Below, in pieces: positions 45,086 through 57,169 of a stretch of DNA of 64,000 nt; positions within the stretch are counted from its first letter, which is position 1; the number at the start of each line of letters is the position of its first letter. Below the pieces are notes generated by a model. It was not told where the DNA came from. It saw only the letters and a program-made list of their open reading frames with translations, and ran no database searches. Position numbers and translations under genes: made by a program. Where the stretch lies: contig OZ026839.1 in the NCBI GenBank assembly GCA_964023205.1, forward strand, positions 15,344,386 through 15,408,385. Reading direction: 5' to 3'. Source of the stretch: Lutraria lutraria (lineage: Eukaryota > Mollusca > Bivalvia > Venerida > Mactridae).

Positions 45086-45325
45086 AAACAAGATGTGTTT
45101 ATGAAACACAATGTCCCCTCTGGGTGACATTTGTCTTACTGACCTTAAAATGCACAGGTCCTGTAGAGGTTGTCATGAGGAACCTACAAATGTATATATG
45201 AAGTTTGATGAATGTAGGTGCAAGCGTTTTGATTTGATAGGCAAGGTTAAAGTTTGGTACAAACAGAGAGACCAAAACAATATGCCTCCGATCTATCGAT
45301 ACGGGGGCATAAAAAAATAAAAATT
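45086..45325 (+). repeat. Interspersed repeat, CAAGATGTGTTT family
   Basis: It begins CAAGATGTGTTTATGAAACA and ends CCGATCTATCGATACGGGGGCATAAAA. Its composition and length resemble common short interspersed repeats of bivalves (from memory). A diverged relative may lie at about 45640-45780. It has no credible gene. Confidence 0.45.
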
Positions 45326-45335
45326 GAATATATAT

Positions 45336-48300
45336 CTACTGTATTTTGTTAATTTTCAGTTCTTTTTCGTAAAAAGCTATTTGAAGTTCCAATTTCCTTT
45401 TTTTCAGTCGAACCAATTCCAAGTCACAGTGACAATGACTTTGTACACAACTGAAATGATATCATACATAACTTATTCATTTAATAGCTACATGTATTCA
45501 TGAAAATAATGTTATATGTAAGCAAGCAACTAGTATTTGATGCAACACATAACTTCACAGTCAGTTGGGTCTTGACAAATTGACTTTTTTTAAATGCAGC
45601 AACTACTATTTTGACATTAGTGAAATAATAAATGATATGCAAAATCTACACAATGTAACATAGTCACATACCAAGTTTCATCAAACTTGCTTGAATTGTG
45701 GGTAAGTTATTGTATGATAAAGTTTAAGGCAGACAGATGTAAGGCAAACTTAACTTGGAAGAGGCCTATAATGTGCCTCTGTTGAAGAAAGTGAAAAATC
45801 ACTGAAGCCTTAAGTCAATGTCATAATACTTAACACAAAAGCACTTGTTGCTTAGTCAAAGCACATATGTACAAGAACAATTTTCTTCTTACAGTCTGAC
45901 ATTTAAAAATGCAAATTTTCACTGACCATTCACTTTTTTCTGAACTGACATCAACTCTCTTGGAAGGTTCCAGATTTCTGCAAAAAATATATAAATTCTT
46001 AATACATTTAGTATTCATGTATCATAATTCAAATAAGTAAATAAACGTTTCATGTATATTGACATATAACTACTTATCATTTGCTGTATGCAACAATTTT
46101 TTTGAACATCAAAGAAATGGTGATTCAAATTGTTTAAACAGATGAAGGCTTCACAAGTAAATGTAAATAATATTCATTGTTGCTGTTGTAAATTATAGTG
46201 TGGAAAATTTTCCATACTCAACATACATTCAAGCTGTAGGTTACCTTTTTGTCATGGAACAATAACCAACCGGTACTTCTATTATTGAAGGTTTTTCAGA
46301 AGTTCTGAAAAAATAAGAAATACAATACTAATTATAATTGATAAAGTGTTAACAAGATTTGTTCAAAATTTTAACAAATGGACACATAGTAATTGCTATA
46401 AAGACAGTTTCAATGTTTTGTTAAACCTTGTTATATTAATACTCAATACTAGTATGTTCAATGAATTAGACTCCGTAATTACTGAACGCGAAATAACCCG
46501 TGCAATAAAAGAACTTAAATCAGGCAAATGTGCTGGACCAGACAATTTTTTAAACGAGTATTTTAAACATGGAACAACACAGTTAATGCCCTATTTATTC
46601 AATCTTTTTAATACTGTTTTTACAAGTGGTTATTTTCCTGAGTCATGGTCAGAGGGTTTTATTATACCGTTGCATAAAAAGGGAGCATTGAATGATCCAG
46701 AAAATTATAGGGGTATTACTTTATTAAGTGTTTTGGGTAAACTTTTTACACGTATTTTAAACAATAGATTAAATTCCTGGGCTGAAAATTATAATGTGTA
46801 TGTTGAAGCACAAGCCGGTTTCAGAAGTAATATGGGAACAACGGACAACATTTTTGTATTGCATGGCTTAATATCACACATGATTAACAATGGAAAGAAA
46901 TTGTTCTGCGGACTTATTGATTTTAGTAAAGCGTTTGACTACGTTGAAAGAAATTCTCTCTGGTATAAGTTAATCAAACTTGGTATACGAGGTAAAATGT
47001 TTACGGTCGTTAAAAATATTTATGCTAATATAAAGTCTAGGGTACGTTTTAATAATATGTTAAGTGAAGAATTTTCTTGTATGTTAGGTGTACGCCAAGG
47101 TGAAAGTTTATCTCCATTTCTATTGTGCATGTTTTTAAATGATCTAGAAGAGTTCTTGTGTACAAACAAGTTTGAAGGTATAAATGTTTTAATGACAAAA
47201 TTATTCATACTACTATATGCTGACGACATTGTAATTTTCTCTGAGTCTGCTAGTGGACTACAAAAAGGTTTTGATTTATTATTAGACTATTGTGAGAGAT
47301 GGAAGCTGAAAATCAATGTTCAAAAAAGTAAAGTAGTTGTTTTTAGAAAGGCTGGACCGCTGCCGCGCGATATTAAATTCTATTTTAACGGGGAGATAAT
47401 CGAAATTGTTAACTCCTTCACTTACTTGGGCATAGTTTTCACCCAAGGTGGGTCTTTTAATGTAACTCAATCAACACTGGCAGGTAAAGCTATGAAAGCA
47501 GTGTTTAAATTGAACAGTTATCTCATTAACTTCCCATATGTTTCTATAAGTCACAGACTAGATCTTTTTGATAAACTGATTTTACCGGTTTTAAACTATT
47601 CTTGTGAAGTATGGGGATTTCATAAAGGAAACAATATAGAACGAGTTTATACTCAGTATTGTAAAAATATTCTAGGTGTAAAAAGGTGTACTCAGAATGA
47701 CTTTGTTCTAGGGATACTGGGTAGACAAAATTTAAATAGTTATAGATACGTAAGGATAATAAAATACTGGATTAAGATAACATCATGTACTGAAAATAAA
47801 TATTGTAAAATGATATATAATCTTTTATTTGCTGACACTGTTACACTACCCAACAAAGTCTCATGGGCAACATTAGTCAGAAATTTACTTTCTAATTTAG
47901 GTTTCTATGACGTCTGGTTATCGCAGACAGTTGGTAATAAAGATTTATTTTTACATATATTTAAACAAAGATTAAATGATACACACATTCAGAACTGGCA
48001 TGAACGTTTACAAAATTCTAACAGGGCTTTCTTTTTCCGCTCAATCATTAATATCTTTGAATATCAATTTTACCTTAAATGTGTTGATAGTATCAAATTT
48101 AGGACGGCCATGACACGACTAATCACTTCATCTCACAAATTAAAAATTGAATCGGGCCGATGGCACAAGCCAAGAAAAGTTCCATTAGAACATAGAATTT
48201 GCGTTAATTGTAATAAGATCGAAGACGAGTATCATTTCATTCTTGAATGCACACACTATGCTGAGATAAGGAACATATATATAAAAAAGTATTTCTGGTT

Positions 48301-50405
48301 TAGACCGAGTATGTTTAAGCTTACCCAACTTTTTGAGAGCAAAAATAAAATCATAATACGTAATTTAAGTATTTACATTTTTAAAGCATTTCAAATACAC
48401 GATTCTTTATTATAACTCTCACCAACAAATTTGTTAAATCGTAGTTTTATCCTTCACATAGACTCATCTATATATATAATTATAAAGTAGAAATGTAAAA
48501 TTGGTATTTTGTACAGTATTGTCTATTACTGCATGTATTGCTAATTATGCACAAATATCGGTTGTCTACCTCATTGCTTAAATTGCATGTATGTCAAATT
48601 CCATGTCAAGGTATGTGCATATATACACTGAGAAACTGGTTATGAATTATCTATGCGTTACAAGTTGTGTATATATAATGTTATTAATAATAATCATTAA
48701 CCACGGTTCTGCAACATATTCATATGCTACGAAAGTTGTAAATTTATGTAATAGTACGCATTTACGAAATATTTGTACAGTTTTAATCCGTCAAATTATA
48801 CAATTGTTCACCATTAAGTTTGCCTTGTGTTTCGTTTCGACAAGGTAAACTGTATAATGGAAATATTTTTCTTATGTAAGTAGTTTAAATCTACATTGAT
48901 GCAAATACTTGTGCATTTTTTGTTCGTTTATTGTTTATTTTTTGTATTGATACGAAAATGTTTATGTTTGCTTTTGTGATGTAAATGTATGTTGACACAC
49001 CATATGAACTCTATCTCATATTATACACCTTCTCCGCCTGATTCTGTCCTGTCCTCCTTTTCCCTGTTGTCTCTTCTGATTTCTTCTCACATTATTATTA
49101 TTATTATTGTACTGTTCATACACGAATCATTATCTAAACTGTCTTGCCAATCTACCTTTCTTATAACAATGTAATATTAAAGCCTATTTTGCCACTTGTC
49201 ACTGTCATATGAAAATTGTATAATTTGTATATATATGTTCACATGGGCCTATGGCTTACTGAATTTTGAAATAAACTATATCTATCTATCTATCTATATT
49301 AATACTGCTGAAAAGCATAATTCATAAATACAGTATAGCCTGTGTTAAGAGTTCACATTTGATTATTGGCCTCTATGTGAAGACCACCTGTCAAAAAATA
49401 CCACATTATTTCTTACCAATGAGGGTCTTTGTTCACAGATTTCAATGTATCTTATCACTTATCAAATCATTTTACTTATAAATAAATAAATAATATTACT
49501 CAGGACATGATCACATTGCCATTTTGGTAGTCACATAAAGTATGAATTTTCATGTGTTATTGATAAAATCAGCAATAGTCTGTAATACTTTTTTAGCTTG
49601 TTAATAGTTGAATCAAGCATAATCCCACCGACACCACAAACAGCTACACATTCTTTTCCTATTACTGATATAATGGCTTCTGTCAGAAGACTGTACTTGG
49701 AAATGAATGGGCCACTCCCTGTAAAAATCATTCATTTTAATTTAAGCAGTTTTTGGCATCAAATATATAACATATCAGCAATAATAGTGAAGTTAAAATA
49801 CAAACAAGCAGTAGATTTATTACATAATTTTATTATATGCATTACCTTGATATAATATGTTATAATTTTCCACATGCACTAAAATTGCATATATATAACT
49901 TTGATTTATATCAAATAAGAAAATAATACTGAGTACATGGACAAAAATACTAGAACATCTGTAAGCCTTTTGCGATGGCTATTGCTTAAACTCATCAGAT
50001 ATTTAGGTGGATATATGGTCATCACATGCAGATGATATGATACCTATTGATCTTAAGGTCCGCATGTCAAAGTGGGCATCCGTGATTCACAAACACTTGC
50101 ATTACCAGAAATATATTGTTTAATGTAATTACAATCATAACAGTAGGCTGTTTAACGTCATAGTCAATTTGTTTAGACAAATAATGTGAACAAAATCAAC
50201 TTGCATGTAAGGCATGGTAAAAATATGTTCATACCTGTCATATTCAGATCCCTTAAATAGTCTGAATATATAGCCCGGTGTTTAGACACCAAGTTCTCCC
50301 ATTTCTTTTGAAGGTCACACGCTTTCCTAACACCCTTTAAGGCATTGGCATTGAATTTGGTTTCCACGTCACGCCACATGCGTTTTTTTGTGTGACTTGT
50401 AATCT
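45336..50405 (-). CDS. Myb/SANT-like protein of Harbinger-3 (first exon not found)
   Basis: Five minus-strand exons join in phase: 50235-50405, 49589-49718, 46245-46304, 45927-45977 and 45336-45450. The first carries the end of the trihelix domain (KKRMWRDVETKFNAN, LQKKWENLVSKHR). The second has the typical linker and conserved block (GSGPFISKYSLLTEAI, GVGGIMLD). The third reads EKPSIIEVPVGYCSM, and the last is a charged coiled coil (LVRLKKRKLELQ) ending at TAG. The open frames and matched phases argue that this part is intact. The N-terminal exon, with the first Myb helix, should lie right of 50405 but I cannot find it. A family A repeat at 50732-51833 may have displaced it. The intron between the second and third exon contains a LINE in antisense. 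The role is as for the Harbinger-1 partner. Confidence 0.75.
46310..49300 (+). mobile_element. LINE insertion in a Harbinger-3 Myb-gene intron
   Basis: An open reverse transcriptase frame (46346-48415) is followed by a 3' region ending GGGCCTATGGCTTACTG, AATAAAC and an (ATCT)n tail at about 49266-49297. The first LINE in the window ends similarly (GGCCAAAGGC...AATAAAC plus short repeats), so the family seems to end in short tandem repeats. The 5' edge lies just right of an exon at 46304. I found no convincing target duplication, so both borders are approximate. Confidence 0.7.
46346..48415 (+). CDS. LINE reverse transcriptase, N-terminally truncated ORF2
   Basis: This frame of 689 residues uses a nominal GTG start and is open further upstream, so the true start is missing. 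It has the RT core with ENYRGITLLSVLGKLF, motif A FCGLIDFSKAFDYV, VRQGESLSPFLL and the catalytic YADD box near residue 290, then a C-terminal finger (ICVNCNKIEDEYHFILEC). The endonuclease domain is absent. Domain order and many motifs match the LINE at 3988-6447, but sequence differences show distinct lineages of one clade. It lies antisense to the Myb-like gene. Confidence 0.9.
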   Translation: MLTRFVQNFNKWTHSNCYKDSFNVLLNLVILILNTSMFNELDSVITEREITRAIKELKSGKCAGPDNFLNEYFKHGTTQLMPYLFNLFNTVFTSGYFPESWSEGFIIPLHKKGALNDPENYRGITLLSVLGKLFTRILNNRLNSWAENYNVYVEAQAGFRSNMGTTDNIFVLHGLISHMINNGKKLFCGLIDFSKAFDYVERNSLWYKLIKLGIRGKMFTVVKNIYANIKSRVRFNNMLSEEFSCMLGVRQGESLSPFLLCMFLNDLEEFLCTNKFEGINVLMTKLFILLYADDIVIFSESASGLQKGFDLLLDYCERWKLKINVQKSKVVVFRKAGPLPRDIKFYFNGEIIEIVNSFTYLGIVFTQGGSFNVTQSTLAGKAMKAVFKLNSYLINFPYVSISHRLDLFDKLILPVLNYSCEVWGFHKGNNIERVYTQYCKNILGVKRCTQNDFVLGILGRQNLNSYRYVRIIKYWIKITSCTENKYCKMIYNLLFADTVTLPNKVSWATLVRNLLSNLGFYDVWLSQTVGNKDLFLHIFKQRLNDTHIQNWHERLQNSNRAFFFRSIINIFEYQFYLKCVDSIKFRTAMTRLITSSHKLKIESGRWHKPRKVPLEHRICVNCNKIEDEYHFILECTHYAEIRNIYIKKYFWFRPSMFKLTQLFESKNKIIIRNLSIYIFKAFQIHDSLL

Positions 50406-50461
50406 CTATAAGATAAGAATGATACTGAAAATGAGCTTAAACTTTTTATTCATGACTAATA

Positions 50462-50640
50462 CAGGGTTCTCAATAAGTTTGTGACCAACAGGCTCAAAAG
50501 CTAGAATAACAGGCGCTAGGGGGGTCTGGGCATTTTTTAGCAATATTTTATGAATTTTTGAGATTCCTAACAGGCCCAAACACATTTCTAAGCGGCTTAA
50601 TTGGCCTGCAGCCTGCTATTATTGAGAACCTTGGACTATT
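50462..50640. repeat. Small inverted-repeat element
   Basis: GGGTTCTCAATAA at about 50465 and its complement TTATTGAGAACC at about 50620 bound a 175-bp stretch. The ends suggest a small MITE. No target duplication was established. Confidence 0.35.
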
Positions 50641-50731
50641 ATGATAATAGCAGTCTTTTAATTAATTTTTTGTGACAGGCTGCCCAAAATATATATACTT
50701 TATGAAGAAATTCTCCGAAACTAGACTTAAA

Positions 50732-51833
50732 CAAGAGGGCCAAGATGGCCCTATATCGCTCACACGACAATCACTGTTCACTCATTAAAACATTGTTTTG
50801 AACTGGTGACCTAGTTTTTTACCCCAGACGACCTATGTTCGAATTTGTCTTACATATCATTAAGACAAACAGTCTGACTAGGTTTGGTGAAGATACTATC
50901 AAAATTTGACATCTACAGTGTTAATAAGGTTTTCCTAAGATTTGACCTTGTGACCTGGTTTTTGACCCTAGGTGACCCATATTTGAACTTGTCCTTAATA
51001 TCATTACGACAAACAATCTGACAAGGTTTGGCTAAGATCCAATCAAAACCATGACATTTAGAGCTTTTACAAGATTTTTACCTAAGATTTGACATTGTGA
51101 CCCAGTTTTTGAACCCGGCTGACCCATGTTCATTCTTGACCCACATATCATTGAGGCAAACATTTTGACAAGGTTTGGTGAAGATCCAATTAAAACTGTG
51201 ACATCTACAGTGTTAACAATGTTTTCCTAAGATTTGACCTGGTGACCTAGTTATTGACCCCAGATGACCCATATTTATACTTGACCGTTATGTCATTAAA
51301 ACAAACGATTTGACAAAGTTTGGTGAAGATCCAATAATAACTGTGAAATCTACAGTGTTAACATGGTTTTTCATAAGATTTGACCTAGCGACCTAGTTTT
51401 TGACCCAAGATGACCCATCTTCGAACTCGTCCAAGATATTATGAAGACAAACATTCTGACAAGGTTTCATGATCATCCAATAAAAACAGTGACTTCTAGA
51501 GTGTTCACAAGGTTTTCCAGCAATTTGCCCTAGTGACCTAATTTTACTACAGAAATTACCCATTTTCAAACTTGACCTACATATTATTAAAATAAACATT
51601 CTGACAAAGTTTCATTAAGATCCAGTCAAAACAGTGATTTCTAGTGTTCACAAGGTTTTCCCTTATTTGGCCCTGGTGACCTAGTTTTTGACCCCGAATG
51701 GCCCAATATCGAACTCGTCCGAGATTTTGTTGATATTAACGTTCTGACCCAGTTTTGCTAAAATTGAGCCAAAAATGTGGCCCCTAGTGTGGTCACAACA
51801 TAAAGTTTGACGACGCCGGACATGTGAGCTAAA
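50732..51833 (-). mobile_element. Hairpin-ended repeat, family A copy 4
   Basis: In reverse orientation it starts with the hairpin AGAGGGCCAAGATGGCCCT, carries about seven degenerate ~140-bp units (GACCTAGTTTTTGACCC, GTTTGGTGAAGATCCAAT) and ends CATGTGAGCTAAAAA. It is the longest complete family A copy here. The CGTCCGG segment near the far end is partly deleted compared with the other copies. Confidence 0.8.
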
Positions 51834-51839
51834 AACATT

Positions 51840-52809
51840 AATTGCTGATAATTATTATCCCAAGATAATTATTACCGACGAAAGAAGCACTTTTTCGTTT
51901 GAAAATACTAATTTCACTGTGATTTTTGCTTTTGTAAACTTGAAATATGTAGAGCGCGTGACGTCACTTTACTACGTATGCATAGCATGACTGCAGGAAA
52001 ACTCAGGTGTTCTATAAATAGTATTTATTTCAATGATATTGATTTAGGTTATTATGATGCCAACACTTGTACTTGTATATATATTAATACTCATGTTTTC
52101 ATACTTGTATGAACTGAAACTATTGCAATAAACTTATTTTATAAAGCGTGACTTGTTTGAATCCTGTTGTTAGTACTGTATGTTAAGTTCTATTGATTTC
52201 AAGTTACTACTCTTCATTAATTATTGTACATACCAAATATTTAACACCTTCACAGTGGATACTTTCACTTATCCTGTAGCTGGACACAATTACATAATCA
52301 ACGAAGTGTTTAAATCAGCATGCAATCTTTAAAGGCTAATCTAATGCAAACCTATAACTTTAAAAAGTATAATTACGTCATCATGAACTGGAAATATAAT
52401 ATATACTTATTGATGTCTTATCTGCTGATAAATATCCGGACTTTATGACTACATGTGCACAATTCATAACTTCTTTATTTAAATAGACTTGTATATTCCG
52501 ACATGTAATAAGGGACTGCTAAAGTAAAACATAAGGCCCTTCTTTAATGTCAATATGTCTCCTTTCTACTTCTATTGCATCAAGTTTGATATAATTTATA
52601 ATGTATATCTTCGAAAATTCGGAGGCAATAAAGATGTACATGTATATATTCCTACTCTTATTTCGAATATTTTCCCGGTTCTTTTTCTTGCCGGTGTAAA
52701 ACACCGACACATGCCTCGCCCTTTGTCCTTTGATATTCTAGACACAGTATTTTGCTCGGCAGTCACAGTAGGATGGGGACACTGAAAAAACCTTCCTGAG
52801 AAATTCAGA
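51840..52809. other. No gene seen
   Basis: AT-rich sequence searched on the minus strand for the missing first exon of the Harbinger-3 Myb-like gene without success. No terminal repeat was recognised. Confidence 0.35.
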
Positions 52810-52811
52810 CC

Positions 52812-52884
52812 TCGGAGTCGAGATTGGAACCATTGAGCCTTCGTTCAGTAGTCCAGCGCGTTACCATTTGACCACCGAACATCA
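52812..52884 (-). repeat. tRNA-like sequence / SINE head
   Basis: On the minus strand TGGTCAAATGGTAACGCG (A-box-like) and TGGTTCCAATCTC (B-box-like) are spaced as in a tRNA, but acceptor and anticodon arms do not pair well. It is best read as a decayed tRNA-derived SINE. Confidence 0.45.
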
Positions 52885-52889
52885 AATAC

Positions 52890-55630
52890 AATAACCGTTG
52901 ATTTGAAACAATAGTATTTTGAATGGGTATATCTTCATGTACGTAACTTAATGAACTGACCAACACTTTTCAGTAAAATTATGTGTAATGGCTATGTATT
53001 TGTTATCAATTGTTATTTGGTGAAGCACTAATGAGCTATTTGCTTATTGAAAAGTCTGAAGATTTTGATAAGTATATAAATATACTCACACAAGTTGGTT
53101 TTAAAATTGTTGATTTAATTTATTTATCATGAAACATTTCGAAATAGAACAGAGGTGTATGTATGACAAAGTGTACGACAAATACAATTTGTAAGTTAAT
53201 CACATGATTAGAGGATGAAGTTACAAATAAATGTACGTACAAAATCTGAATATCTTGAAACAACATTTATGCAGAATGGAATAGTTGTGCGACATGCCAC
53301 GCAGACAATATTAAGTCCACGTAACAACAACGTTTTATCACATTGATGCAAAAAGCCACTAGACGTGTTTGGTCAATCTATTGTTCAAGCGAATAGTATC
53401 ATCCTGTACGGACATAATGAACTTAGATTTAAGCTTCCGTCGCAGTTTGTTTAACATCTGACAGAATGTCACCACAACATGCTAAAAGTTTTCGAAATGT
53501 ATGACAGTGCTAGTAAAAAATGTCACAAAAGACAGTACAGATTAATAAAGGTGATACTGTGTCAAACCTTATTCAAGCGGGACTAATGTTAATCTGTGTG
53601 ATGGATTCAAAAATAAAAGAGCATTAATACCATCGGATACTATTCGTTGATAAGACGGAACAGTGATAAGTTCCTGGACAAAATTTATAAGATGACTGTA
53701 AGTCTTGTATTTGTTTTTATTTTACGCTAAATATTGCTTATACGTTATAGAGCGCAATTAATGTGCAATAGCATATATTCATTTGCAATTTAAATATCTA
53801 AATACAGTTATTATTATAGAATTTGCTAGAAAAAGAACTACTTCATTGTTTCTATTAAAACTGTATACATTCTACATGTATTCCGTTACTTCGAGTGAGC
53901 AAATCTTTTTTTAACTTCTATGAATATTTTCAAACGCTGTGAAAACAATTGAATCTAATTTATCAATATGAATATATTTTCCGTTTATTTGCAGGTAGGA
54001 CAGTAATTACACAACCAGTTGAAAGCTGCTTCAGAAAACCCGTATAAGTATCAACATTTGGTCATCTTTCAGTGAGTAACCTAGATTTTACAAAATATAT
54101 GTTATTTTAAGTGTATTTGTAGCGTACACATTAAAACAATACAGCGAAGTCACTCATGTCTATAAACTAATATAGTACAAGGCTCAGCTCAGGATTTATA
54201 TCCTCGTATGTCATGCTCCGATATGATAGTACAAATAAATGAGAAAATAAGATGTTAATCATGCGGAACATTGACGCTATTTTCCTATGAAAAGACAACT
54301 CCTGTCGTTATTGATTTTTTACCTGTGTGATAAACTAGTTGTTTCCCTTTACGCCGAAAAAAACCAATAAGTGGTCAGTATTGATTTAGGCAAGTTAACC
54401 TTATCGAATATGGATTATTTAGCGTTAAACCGAGATCTATATCTCCTGGTCGTTTTTGTGCGATCCGAGTTTAGGGAATTTGAGAGTATTATTTTTCTCA
54501 CGAGGGGGAAGGATCGTGGTCTTCAACACAATAATTAAAAGAAAAAGGTCATATTTTTGTTTTTTGAAATACATAATTCCATATTTTAATGTTGATCTTT
54601 AAATGAATATTGATGTGAATAACATTGACAAACCAGCAGTAAACTGATGTTGTTTGATTCCAATTTAATGACTTTATATAAGATCAAGGAAAGTACATAT
54701 TAGATGAAATATTACAGTAGTAATATATTTTGATTTTTCGGAATCAAACACCTTACAGAACACAGTTCTATACGTGTATATATATTCATTTCACACAGGG
54801 ATATAATATTATAGCATTCCCACTAAAGGAAATAATTATATTAACGTATAATTGAAAAATTCAATCGTTCGGCAAAAAAATATGTTGAGTTTTTCCACGG
54901 GCACGGTTAATTTTTCAACTAAGTTCACATTTCTAAAAAATGCATGTTTTTACACAGTTCGGGACAAGTCAAACTGACACTGTGATTCTTATTGCCCGAC
55001 CAGATCCAAGTCGTTGTTGGGACACGATCTCTAATGACTGTGCTAAGTAAGGCAAACAAGATATTGGAAACCCTGAAAATATATGTTTTTAATTATATCA
55101 GTATTCAATATAATTTGTTGTATGTGCTATGAAAACAACAAACGTTTTTCATAAACTAATTATCACTATAATTTTTTTAACCAGACACTAAGCTGACCGT
55201 GACCAGACATGATTAGACAGATAAGGGGCAATTAAACAATTAAGAGAATAGACCTCCTGTTGCTTTTGTGGTCACTTAAATAGGAGCTGTTCAATGTCTT
55301 TAAATTTAGATATTTATTGGTTACTGTCCTAGTAGAACTGTATTAGTAAAACTTTTGGGACTTTTAAAAGTTAAAACGGCACGTTCAATAATAATATTGA
55401 TAATAATAAACTGACATTTAATTTGAAATGGCGTATATCAAACATTGCATGTCAATTTTAACACCCGGCCGATACCGCATGAATGAGCAATATCCCTTTA
55501 ACAGGGCGATAAAATCAATAAATATTACGTAACATCCTGTTAATTGTATATCATCTGTCATAAAAGTGGTCAGAGGCTTTAGCCATATCTGTATCAGATA
55601 ATAAAACGTATCCACACGAATGCATTTTCT
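52890..55630. other. No gene seen
   Basis: A long AT-rich stretch with no open frame I can support, no terminal repeats and no RNA-like structure. Host intergenic or intronic DNA is likely. Confidence 0.4.
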
Positions 55631-55639
55631 TAATATTCT

Positions 55640-55913
55640 TTTCAATTAAAAAGTACATAATTATAGAAATATAGCACGGTATTTTTTCAATGAAATTGCA
55701 AAGAAATAAGAAAAAGCATTTGACAACATTTTTACTAGATGAGACTAAAAAGGCTTTGTGTAAAATATTGTTGTACATCGATATTGGTTCAAATAAAATA
55801 TATTTCTTATATTCAAGGACTTATATACATAGGTATGTATATAAGTCCTTGATATATTTAATTATCAATTTATCTATTGTTTTGAATTACTACATTCAAA
55901 ATCAATTGGGCTT
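55640..55913. repeat. TTAA MITE family, partial copy 3
   Basis: The internal sequence (AGAAATATAGCACGGTATTTTT, GATATATTTCTTAT-like words) parallels 61380-61540, and the right end reads ATTGGGCTT followed by TTAA. The left end could not be fixed. The palindrome at 55813-55852 interrupts it. Confidence 0.5.
55813..55852. repeat. Perfect 18-bp-arm palindrome
   Basis: TCAAGGACTTATATACAT (55813-55830) and its exact reverse complement (55835-55852) are separated by AGGT. A near copy of one arm, CAAGGACTTATACATACAT, occurs at about 56037. Confidence 0.85.
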
Positions 55914-56886
55914 TTAAAAGAATAATTGGAATGTTCTTCTGAGTTTATAAAATCACTTAATCTATGTTTCTGACCCAGCAAGCTCACGACTGGAAAGTTG
56001 AAACAAATCCTAGTTTTATCAAGTGTGATAAATAACAAGGACTTATACATACATATTTTCTGAAGATAATCCTTTTTACAGAATATGCTTCCGGTAAAAC
56101 ATGCTCGAGAAAATCATTTAATTTCACCTTCATCAGGTGGTTATCTCAATAAAACTGTCGGCCTTCATTCATTAATTTGTAACAAATATATTTATATTCA
56201 CAGGGTGACCGTAAAGTAGCCATGGTTATATTTTGAGTTTTTGGACCCGTTTATATAAACCTGATTAAGAAAATAAATATGTATCGAGTTATTGAATTAT
56301 CGAACAGTTTGCTAAAAATTAGCATTTTTTGTAACATGGTAAAAATATACCGACTTAAATTATACCCCTGCTAAAGCAATTTAATAATTAGTCACGTGTT
56401 AAATGTATGAAAGGTCATAATAACAACAACTAATTCGGTAGTTGCTACATCGACTACTGTACATGTACAATGTACTGTACTTATTAGAATATTGATACGG
56501 AAACGCGCGCTTGAACGCGAATATCTCCATTTTCAAACTAAATTGGAAGCAATTTCCATATTTTCAAATTTCTTAAAAAATATATTGTAATAAAGCTTCG
56601 ACACCACAGAATACTTCACGAGGTTATAAAAAAATGTCATTTTAGTAAAAAACAACTTTATGGCCTGTCAAAAACGAGGTTTAAGAGTATTTTGACAGTT
56701 TTCATATAGAATTATGAACAAACGATAGTCACTAACTTCAAACGAAAATGGAAGCAATAAGTTCACATACCACATTAATAAAAATTATATTGAAATAAAG
56801 TGCACAGAATGAAGATTACTTCACGAGGTTATAAAATTTTCTCATTTAATGTTATAAACAAGTTATTAGTGTTAAACCATACAGCT

Positions 56887-57106
56887 CCTATATAACTCTA
56901 TAGTAAATCAGTTTATCGATAAACGTTATCGGAGTGATCGATAAGACGTTTTCAAGGGAGACAATTTTGCCGATAAGACCGGCCAAGTTACAGAAATGTT
57001 CCGCATGTTACAAAACAGCGTAAAACAAATATTGAGGTCATTTATTTCCATCATTCTCGGTTTGCTATTACAGTGAACAGTAAGACATATAGAGTTATAT
57101 AGAGCG
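56887..57106. repeat. Inverted-repeat bounded segment
   Basis: CTATATAACTCTATA near 56888 and its complement TATAGAGTTATATAG near 57090 bound about 220 bp. Inside are palindromic words around TTATCGATAAACG and CCGATAAG. It is possibly a small MITE. No coding frame. Confidence 0.4.
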
Positions 57107-57134
57107 TTATATAAATCGGTAATAATCATATATA

Positions 57135-57165
57135 CTTACGAGGGTTGTTCCTTAGGTTTGTAGAC
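57135..57165 (+). repeat. Mariner-like terminus
   Basis: TTACGAGGGTTGTTCC resembles mariner-type terminal repeats I remember. A similar pair (TACGAGGGTCAT and ATGACCCTCGTA) lies at about 60907 and 60965. I could not show which ends belong together. Confidence 0.35.
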
Positions 57166-57169
57166 TATT

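Noticed and set aside
49266..49297. Independent (ATCT)n microsatellite
   Set aside because: It directly follows an AATAAAC-type LINE 3' end, so I treat it as the tail of the LINE.
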